Shown here piece by piece: positions 58,584 through 64,000 of a stretch of 64,000 bases of DNA (position 1 is the stretch's first letter; every line of letters begins with the position of its first letter). The notes under the pieces are model-generated. The model saw only the letters and a list, made by a program, of their open reading frames with translations. It was not told where the DNA came from and searched no databases. Origin of the DNA: Neisseriaceae bacterium TC5R-5 (GTDB lineage Bacteria > Pseudomonadota > Gammaproteobacteria > Burkholderiales > Chromobacteriaceae); the NCBI GenBank assembly GCA_020830965.2, contig JACCFC020000011.1:57356-121355 (forward strand). The letters run 5' to 3'. The translations under genes and the position numbers were made by a program.

Positions 58584-58750
58584 TTGATGATTACCTTTTC
58601 TAATCCAACTTTACCCGTCACTTTTACTTGCCAACTTTTTGCACCACAGCAAAAAACAAGCAAACAAAACGCCTTATAGGCGTATCTAACGGCTAGTTTT
58701 GGACCCCGTAAGGGCGGAACCTCACTCCAGTCAGGAATGAGAAGAAAGCG

Positions 58751-58779
58751 ATTATACAGAGGGCTTACGCCCTCTGCAA
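58751..58779 (-). promoter_or_regulatory. Strong sigma-70 promoter of the spc operon
   Basis: On the minus strand TTGCAG (58774-58779), a 17-bp spacer and a perfect TATAAT (58751-58756). The start should fall near 58743, giving a leader of about 160 bases before rplN. The spacer and the end of the -35 box form an inverted repeat, GCAGAGGGC-GTAA-GCCCTCTG. Confidence 0.8.
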
Positions 58780-58783
58780 GCTT

Positions 58784-59047
58784 TTACACTTGACGCGATT
58801 TATCCACCAAAGCCGTCACCACCCATGACTTAGTCTTAGACAATGGGCGCGACTCACTGATCACGACAATATCACCAGCCTTAAACTGATTATTTTCATC
58901 ATGCGCGTGAAACTTCTTAGAGCGACGAATAATTTTACCGTAAATGGGGTGCTTTACTTTACGCTCCACCAAAACAGTGACTGTTTTATTCATCTTGTCG
59001 CTAACAACTGTACCAGTCAACGTGCGTACTACCTTAGCCTCACTCAT
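58784..59047 (-). CDS. rpsQ: 30S ribosomal protein S17
   Basis: 87 residues: [40 protein letters not shown] and [19 protein letters not shown]. An OB-fold protein binding the 5' domain of 16S rRNA. It is the last gene of the S10 part; the promoter for the next transcript starts right after its stop codon. Confidence 0.97.
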   Translation of the reverse strand: MSEAKVVRTLTGTVVSDKMNKTVTVLVERKVKHPIYGKIIRRSKKFHAHDENNQFKAGDIVVISESRPLSKTKSWVVTALVDKSRQV

Positions 59048-59048
59048 C

Positions 59049-59237
59049 TTAAGCTACCTTTTCTTTCAGAACAGTACGAACACGAGCAATATTGCGTCGC
59101 ACTTTCTTTAGCTCAGAGGTCTTAGCGAGTTGCTGAGTGGCGTGCTGCATGCGCAGAGCGAACTGAGCCTTTAAAAGACTAAGCAATTCCACCTTCAGCT
59201 CGTCTACAGTCCGTGTTTTCAGTTCGGATGCTTTCAT
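59049..59237 (-). CDS. rpmC: 50S ribosomal protein L29
   Basis: 62 residues of two helices: [40 protein letters not shown], and the [11 protein letters not shown] ending. L29 lies at the tunnel exit next to L23 and takes part in docking trigger factor and SRP. The ATG overlaps the rplP stop (TGATG). Confidence 0.95.
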   Translation of the reverse strand: MKASELKTRTVDELKVELLSLLKAQFALRMQHATQQLAKTSELKKVRRNIARVRTVLKEKVA

Positions 59238-59653
59238 CACTGACCTACCTGTCTAGTTACAAACACAGTGGCGATCGGCAACTTAGCCGCAGCCAAACGG
59301 AAAGCCTCACGAGCAAGCTCCTCGGAAACACCATCCATTTCATACAGCATTTTGCCTGGCTGAATTTCGGCCACATAAAACTCCGGCGATCCTTTACCCC
59401 CGCCCATACGTACCTCTGCAGGCTTAGAGGTAATCGGCTTATCTGGAAAAATACGAATCCAAATACGCCCACCACGCTTAATGTGACGAGTCATCGCGCG
59501 ACGTGCGGCCTCAATTTGACGCGCAGTGAGACGACCACGCCCAACGGCCTTAAGCCCAAAATCACCAAAGCTAACTTTATTACCGCGAGTTGCAATACCC
59601 GTGTTGCGGCCTTTGTGCTGTTTACGGTACTTGAGTCTAGTTGGCTGCAACAT
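59237..59653 (-). CDS. rplP: 50S ribosomal protein L16
   Basis: 138 residues from [20 protein letters not shown], with [40 protein letters not shown] and the PVTRK-like [20 protein letters not shown]16 helps position tRNA at the A site. The start lies upstream of the rpsC stop, so the two genes overlap by 17 bp; an in-frame extension of three codons further is not homologous. Confidence 0.95.
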   Translation of the reverse strand: MLQPTRLKYRKQHKGRNTGIATRGNKVSFGDFGLKAVGRGRLTARQIEAARRAMTRHIKRGGRIWIRIFPDKPITSKPAEVRMGGGKGSPEFYVAEIQPGKMLYEMDGVSEELAREAFRLAAAKLPIATVFVTRQVGQ

Positions 59654-60335
59654 TTCGAGCACCCTTTCTCGATTTTTTCTCGGCCACTGGTGCAGGCTGA
59701 ACCTGACCCGGCTTCAGCTCACCTTTATATACCCACACTTTAATGCCAATAATACCGTAGGTAGTCTTGGCTTCTGAAGTAGCGTAGTCGACATCAGCAC
59801 GTAAAGTATGCAGCGGCACACGGCCTTCTCGATACCATTCACTACGAGCAATATCAATGCCATTCAGACGGCCTGAGCTCATAATTTTGATACCCTGCGC
59901 ACCCATACGCATAGCATTTTGCATTGCTCGCTTCATAGCACGACGAAACATAACACGCTTTTCTAATTGCGAAGCAATACCATCGGCAATGATCTGTGCA
60001 TCTAGCTCTGGTTTACGAATTTCTTCGATATTGACATGAACTGGCACACCCAAGCGCTTTTGCAATTCCTGCTTAAGCAACTCGATATCCTCACCTTTTT
60101 TACCAATCACCACACCAGGGCGAGAACTATAAATTGTGATACGAGCAGATTTAGCAGGACGCTCAATAGTTACACGACCAACCGAAGCGTGACTCAGGCG
60201 CTTTTTCAAATATTCACGAACGTCAATATCCTGCTTCAACATTCCAGGGAAGTTTTGCGAATTTGCAAACCACTTGGAAGACCAATTTTTCGTAACAGCA
60301 AGACGGAATCCCGTCGGATGAATCTTCTGACCCAT
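59637..60335 (-). CDS. rpsC: 30S ribosomal protein S3
   Basis: 232 residues: [20 protein letters not shown], the KH domain [20 protein letters not shown], and [21 protein letters not shown]3 lines the mRNA entry pore and has helicase activity with S4 and S5. The C-terminal tail ([16 protein letters not shown]) is variable among species. Confidence 0.97.
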   Translation of the reverse strand: MGQKIHPTGFRLAVTKNWSSKWFANSQNFPGMLKQDIDVREYLKKRLSHASVGRVTIERPAKSARITIYSSRPGVVIGKKGEDIELLKQELQKRLGVPVHVNIEEIRKPELDAQIIADGIASQLEKRVMFRRAMKRAMQNAMRMGAQGIKIMSSGRLNGIDIARSEWYREGRVPLHTLRADVDYATSEAKTTYGIIGIKVWVYKGELKPGQVQPAPVAEKKSRKGARNVAAN

Positions 60336-60345
60336 TGCTTACCCC

Positions 60346-60675
60346 TTAATTGCCAACGGTCAATGAAATGTGGCAGGTTTGCTTTTCAATGCGATTGCCA
60401 CGACCCTTGGCGCGGGCTGTAAAGCGCTTCAGACTAGCACCCTTGTCAACGAAAACGCTTGTCACTTTTAGAGTGTCAATATCAGCGCCCTCATTGTGTT
60501 CGGCATTAGCAATAGCAGACTCCAGCACCTTTTTAACGATTACCGCACCCTTCTTTGGAGAGAAGGCCAGGATATTCAAAGCCTGATCAACAGACTTACC
60601 ACGGATCAAATCGACCACCAATCGACATTTTTGCGCCGATAAGCGAACACCATTTAGATTTGCAGATACTCTCAT
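60346..60675 (-). CDS. rplV: 50S ribosomal protein L22
   Basis: 109 residues: [40 protein letters not shown], and the tunnel-lining loop [20 protein letters not shown]. Mutations in that loop give macrolide resistance in other bacteria; the loop here looks normal. Confidence 0.97.
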   Translation of the reverse strand: MRVSANLNGVRLSAQKCRLVVDLIRGKSVDQALNILAFSPKKGAVIVKKVLESAIANAEHNEGADIDTLKVTSVFVDKGASLKRFTARAKGRGNRIEKQTCHISLTVGN

Positions 60676-60684
60676 CGCTTCACC

Positions 60685-60963
60685 TTATCTCTTCTTCGCC
60701 TTCTTATCAGCCGCATGGCCTTTAAAGGTACGAGTCAATGAGAACTCACCTAATTTATGGCCGACCATATTTTCGGAGACATAAACAGGCACATGAGTGC
60801 GACCATTGTGCACAGCGATAGTCATACCAATAAAATCTGGCAGGATAGTAGAACGACGCGACCAAGTTTTGATCGGACGCTTATCTCCAGTAGCCCGCAC
60901 CGTATCCACCTTTTTTAGAAGGTGCAGATCAACAAACGGGCCTTTTTTCTGCGAACGTGCCAT
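60685..60963 (-). CDS. rpsS: 30S ribosomal protein S19
   Basis: 92 residues: [60 protein letters not shown] and [21 protein letters not shown]19 forms a complex with S13 in the head of the small subunit. Confidence 0.97.
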   Translation of the reverse strand: MARSQKKGPFVDLHLLKKVDTVRATGDKRPIKTWSRRSTILPDFIGMTIAVHNGRTHVPVYVSENMVGHKLGEFSLTRTFKGHAADKKAKKR

Positions 60964-60971
60964 TATGTTAA

Positions 60972-61805
60972 TTACCCTTTAGTGGAATAGCGACGACGTA
61001 CAATCATATTGTCAGTACGCTTGTTTCTACGAGTACGGAACCCTTTAGCCGGAGTGCCCCATGGACTAACTGGTACACGCCCCTCACCGGTACGACCCTC
61101 ACCACCACCGTGCGGATGATCCACTGGGTTCATAGCAGTACCACGAACGGTTGGACGAATACCACGCCAACGAGTTGCGCCCGCCTTACCCAACTTACGA
61201 AGAAAATGCTCTTCATTACCCACTTCACCAACGGTAGCGCGGCAATCCACATGCACCAATCGAATTTCACCAGAACGCAAACGTAATTGTGCATAAGCAC
61301 CCTCACGAGCCAGCAGCAAAGCCGACGCACCAGCGGAGCGAACCATCTGCGCCCCCTTGCCTGCCTGCATTTCCACGCAATGAATAGTAGTACCTACTGG
61401 AATATTGCGGATAGGTAAGGCATTGCCCGCTTTAATAGGAGCTTCGGCACCAGACTGCAATACAGCCCCAGCTTTTATACCGCGTGGCGCAATAATGTAG
61501 CGGCGCTCACCGTCGGCATAACACAATAATGCGATATGAGCCGTACGGTTTGGATCGTATTCGATACGCTCAACCCGCGCGGGAACACCATCTTTGTTGC
61601 GACGAAAATCAATAATACGATAATGCTTCTTATGGCCACCACCACGATGACGCGTAGTGATATGACCATTATTGTTACGGCCACCGGTAGCAGATTTCTT
61701 CTCTACCAACGCAGCATGCGGTGCACCTTTATGCAAATCAGGGTGCACAATTCTGACTACAGCCCGACGACCCGCAGATGTCGGTTTTACTTTAACGATA
61801 GGCAT
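60972..61805 (-). CDS. rplB: 50S ribosomal protein L2
   Basis: 277 residues: [40 protein letters not shown], and the conserved C-terminal [20 protein letters not shown] with the His linked to peptidyl transferase structure. L2 is needed for subunit association. It lies between rplW and rpsS. Confidence 0.97.
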   Translation of the reverse strand: MPIVKVKPTSAGRRAVVRIVHPDLHKGAPHAALVEKKSATGGRNNNGHITTRHRGGGHKKHYRIIDFRRNKDGVPARVERIEYDPNRTAHIALLCYADGERRYIIAPRGIKAGAVLQSGAEAPIKAGNALPIRNIPVGTTIHCVEMQAGKGAQMVRSAGASALLLAREGAYAQLRLRSGEIRLVHVDCRATVGEVGNEEHFLRKLGKAGATRWRGIRPTVRGTAMNPVDHPHGGGEGRTGEGRVPVSPWGTPAKGFRTRRNKRTDNMIVRRRYSTKG

Positions 61806-61816
61806 GCTCTATCTCC

Positions 61817-62125
61817 TTACTCCGCCAAAGCCGAAGCCGCGCCGAGATCAACCTCTTGACCATCAGCCAGTCTTACATAGGCTTTTTTCCAGTCACTGCG
61901 ACGACCCATAGAACGGCCGAAGCGCTTAACCTTACCTTTGACCTTCACTGTAGAAACGCCACCCACTTTTACATTGAATAGCATTTCAACTGCAGCCTTG
62001 ATCTCTGGCTTGGTTGCATTACTGGCGACACGAAGTACAATTTGCTGATATTTCTCAGACAACAAAGTACTTTTTTCAGAGACAATAGGAGCCAGAATTA
62101 TTTGCAATAGACGCTCTTGGTTCAT
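61817..62125 (-). CDS. rplW: 50S ribosomal protein L23
   Basis: 102 residues: [61 protein letters not shown]23 is the docking site for trigger factor and SRP at the tunnel exit. The ATG at 62125 overlaps the rplD stop (ATGA); GGAG precedes it, so the GTG further upstream is not needed. Confidence 0.95.
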   Translation of the reverse strand: MNQERLLQIILAPIVSEKSTLLSEKYQQIVLRVASNATKPEIKAAVEMLFNVKVGGVSTVKVKGKVKRFGRSMGRRSDWKKAYVRLADGQEVDLGAASALAE

Positions 62126-62742
62126 CCCCACTGCTCCTCCAATTGCTTCACGGCAGCACGAGTAATCACAGTTTTCTTGAAACGTAACAGACTATATGGA
62201 TCAGCCTGATTTGCCTCAATCACCAAAACATTAGGTAGATTACGCGAAGAAAGGTAAAGATTTTCGTCGAGTTCACCAGTGATAAACAGCGCTTGCTGTA
62301 ATCCCATAGGCTGCACAGTACCAACGAACTCTTTAGTTTTAGGGCTAGCAATCGTCAACTCATCCAGCACGATCAAGCGCTCATCACGCACCAGTTGCGA
62401 CAAAATAGCAGCCATACCGGCACGAAACATTTTCCGGTTAAGCTTATGAGTAAAATTCTCATCTGGCTTATTCGGAAAAGCACGACCACCACCACGACGG
62501 TTTGGAGTAGAGGTCATACCCGCACGAGCATTACCGGTACCCTTCTGACGAAAGGGCTTTTTAGTTGAGTGCTTAACTTCGGCACGGGTGAGCTGAGCAC
62601 GATTACCACTACGTGCATTAGCCAGAAATGCAGTGACAACTTGATGAACCAGAGCTTCGTTATACTCACGGCCAAACAAAACCTCTGACACTTCCAAACT
62701 ACCAACTGCCTGACCCTGGGTATTGATAACATTCAATTCCAT
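62122..62742 (-). CDS. rplD: 50S ribosomal protein L4
   Basis: 206 residues: [20 protein letters not shown], the tunnel loop [20 protein letters not shown] and [21 protein letters not shown]4 lines the tunnel and in E. coli represses the S10 operon by acting on the rpsJ leader; the leader itself is not identifiable here. The ATG overlaps the rplC stop (TGATG). Confidence 0.96.
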   Translation of the reverse strand: MELNVINTQGQAVGSLEVSEVLFGREYNEALVHQVVTAFLANARSGNRAQLTRAEVKHSTKKPFRQKGTGNARAGMTSTPNRRGGGRAFPNKPDENFTHKLNRKMFRAGMAAILSQLVRDERLIVLDELTIASPKTKEFVGTVQPMGLQQALFITGELDENLYLSSRNLPNVLVIEANQADPYSLLRFKKTVITRAAVKQLEEQWG

Positions 62743-63386
62743 CACGCACCCGCCTTCACGCTAGGACGCACAATGACATCGCCGTTTTTGGCACCAGGAA
62801 CCGCTCCTTTTACCAAAATCAGCTGACGCTCGGCATCGACACGAATCACTTCCAGACACTGAACAGTACTTTTAACATTCCCGTACTGACCCGCCATGCG
62901 CTTACCTGGAAACACTCGACCAGGATCCTGCGCCTGGCCAATGGAACCAGGTGTATTGTGCGAACGGGAGTTGCCGTGCGAGGCACGATTAGAAGAGAAG
63001 TTGTGACGCTTAATCACACCAGAGAAGCCTTTACCTTTAGAGGTCCCAGTCACATCTACTAGTTGACCAACAGCAAAAACCTCAACAGCAATGACATCAC
63101 TAGGCTTATAGGTAGCCAACTCGGCAGCAGGCAGAACAAATTCGCTCAAACCCAAACCAGCCTCCACACCAGCCTTAGCAAAATGGCCCGCAGCAGCGCC
63201 ATTTACACGACTAGCTTTACGAGCACCATAAGTAACCTGTACGGCATTGTAGCCGTCAGTTTCTGTGGTTTTGATTTGTGTGACGCGGTTAGCAGACATG
63301 TCCAGCACGGTTACCGGAATGGACGCGCCATCCTCAGCAAATATGCGAGTCATGCCAACCTTGCGGCCAACAAGACCTAAACTCAT
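62742..63386 (-). CDS. rplC: 50S ribosomal protein L3
   Basis: 214 residues from [20 protein letters not shown], with [40 protein letters not shown] and [17 protein letters not shown]. The methylated Gln of L3 (in [12 protein letters not shown]) is present. AAAGGAA lies before the ATG at 63386; a longer frame to 63428 is rejected. L3 starts 50S assembly. Confidence 0.97.
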   Translation of the reverse strand: MSLGLVGRKVGMTRIFAEDGASIPVTVLDMSANRVTQIKTTETDGYNAVQVTYGARKASRVNGAAAGHFAKAGVEAGLGLSEFVLPAAELATYKPSDVIAVEVFAVGQLVDVTGTSKGKGFSGVIKRHNFSSNRASHGNSRSHNTPGSIGQAQDPGRVFPGKRMAGQYGNVKSTVQCLEVIRVDAERQLILVKGAVPGAKNGDVIVRPSVKAGA

Positions 63387-63451
63387 GTTTATTTCCTTTT
63401 TCAGGTGTCGATTACGATTGACCGACATAAAAACACGACAATAAATAACAA

Positions 63452-63480
63452 AGCGGACTTACCAAAATGGCAAGTCCGCT
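63452..63480 (-). other. Hairpin between rpsJ and rplC
   Basis: The inverted repeat agcggactt...aagtccgct, 9 bp plus partial inner pairing, is followed on the minus strand by TTTGTTATTTATTG. It lies in a 158-bp gap and may be an attenuator or processing site within the S10 operon. Confidence 0.55.
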
Positions 63481-63544
63481 AATGTATCACAAAAAACTCA
63501 GGCATCGCAAACAATTAACAAGCAAGACCCTGAATTTAAGGCTG

Positions 63545-63856
63545 TTATTGCAACTTAATCTCTACATCGACACCGGCAGGAAGATCTAACTTCATTAGGG
63601 CATCAACTGTTTTATCAGTTGGATCAACAATATCCATTAGGCGCAAATGAGTACGAATTTCCAACTGATCCCGAGAGGCCTTATTCACATGCGGCGAACG
63701 TAATATATTAAAACGCTCAATTTTAGTAGGCAGTGGCACAGGCCCCTTAACCACAGCACCAGTGCGCTTAGCAGTTTCAACAATTTCCTGCGCAGAGCGA
63801 TCAATAAGATTGTAATCAAACGCTTTTAGGCGGATACGGATTTTCTGACTAGACAT
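63545..63856 (-). CDS. rpsJ: 30S ribosomal protein S10
   Basis: 103 residues: [61 protein letters not shown]10 binds tRNA-side 16S rRNA and, with NusB, takes part in antitermination. GGAGTATTGT precedes the ATG. tuf lies 18 bp upstream, and the S10-rplC gap contains a hairpin. Confidence 0.97.
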   Translation of the reverse strand: MSSQKIRIRLKAFDYNLIDRSAQEIVETAKRTGAVVKGPVPLPTKIERFNILRSPHVNKASRDQLEIRTHLRLMDIVDPTDKTVDALMKLDLPAGVDVEIKLQ

Positions 63857-63874
63857 ACAATACTCCGATCCAAA

Positions 63875-64000
63875 TTAAGCAATGATTTTAGCGACGACAC
63901 CGGCACCAACAGTACGACCACCTTCACGAATGGCAAAGCGCAAGCCTTCTTCCATCGCAATAGGCGCTATCAACTCTACTGTGATTTCCACATTATCGCC
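63875..64000 (-). CDS. tuf: Elongation factor Tu, C-terminal fragment
   Basis: Only the last 41 codons are in the window. They read [40 protein letters not shown] and A, the end of EF-Tu domain 3. EF-Tu brings aminoacyl-tRNA to the ribosome. The gene precedes rpsJ in the same direction, the usual order in betaproteobacteria (fusA-tuf-rpsJ). Confidence 0.95.
   Translation of the reverse strand, partial: GDNVEITVELIAPIAMEEGLRFAIREGGRTVGAGVVAKIIA

Overview
The window looks like a chromosomal segment of a betaproteobacterium, most likely of the order Neisseriales (Chromobacteriaceae or Chitinibacteraceae type). The evidence is the betaproteobacterial character of the S10-spc-alpha ribosomal cluster, RuvB, PpsA/PpsR and EtfBA, and a rich set of accessory catabolic and secretion genes. 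The genus assignment is inference. I saw no rRNA, tRNA, CRISPR array or complete insertion sequence.

Layout. 1-10 kb: the 5' end of ruvA (leftward, cut by the window edge), a secreted metallo-beta-lactamase-fold hydrolase, an orphan secreted protein, a LysR regulator, a 42-residue secreted peptide, the cation/proton antiporter chaA, then ruvB, metF, a Pro/Gly-rich small ORF and etfBA. 10-18.5 kb: a two-partner secretion locus with one TpsB transporter and two tandem TpsA exoproteins ending in GLUG repeats. 18.6-23 kb: crcB with a DUF190 partner, a DUF5329-like protein, and a leftward group of chorismate-mutase-like protein, glutamine-amidotransferase-like protein and trpS. 22.2-25.7 kb: divergent ppsR and ppsA. 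25.9-28.1 kb: a lipoprotein of the gamma-glutamyltransferase family with unusual substrate-pocket residues.

28.2-37.5 kb: a rightward catabolic operon. PobA turns 4-hydroxybenzoate into protocatechuate, LigAB opens the ring at the 4,5 position, and LigC, LigI, a PrpF-family isomerase, LigJ and LigK carry the product to pyruvate and oxaloacetate. An aromatic acid transporter and a small ABM-domain protein belong to the group. 37.5-42.5 kb: an ArsR regulator divergent from a cytochrome P450 and a second ABM protein, then a membrane EAL phosphodiesterase. 42.6-50 kb: mmsA and a beta-alanine/omega-amino-acid transaminase, a chemoreceptor carrying the full dCache amino-acid-binding motif, a MocR/GabR regulator and a MOSC-domain protein. 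50-64 kb: the leftward cluster tuf(partial)-rpsJ-rplCDWB-rpsS-rplV-rpsC-rplP-rpmC-rpsQ, a strong internal promoter, rplNXE-rpsNH-rplFR-rpsE-rpmD-rplO-secY, rpmJ-rpsMKD-rpoA-rplQ. infA is not at its usual place between secY and rpmJ.

The main unexplained structure is a family of seven dispersed, palindromic, non-coding elements (about 80 or 118 bp) with inverted ends and TAA-type flanks, like a MITE. They occur only in the accessory part (1.3-42.6 kb). In four of the seven, the left TAA/TGA flank is the stop codon of the preceding gene.
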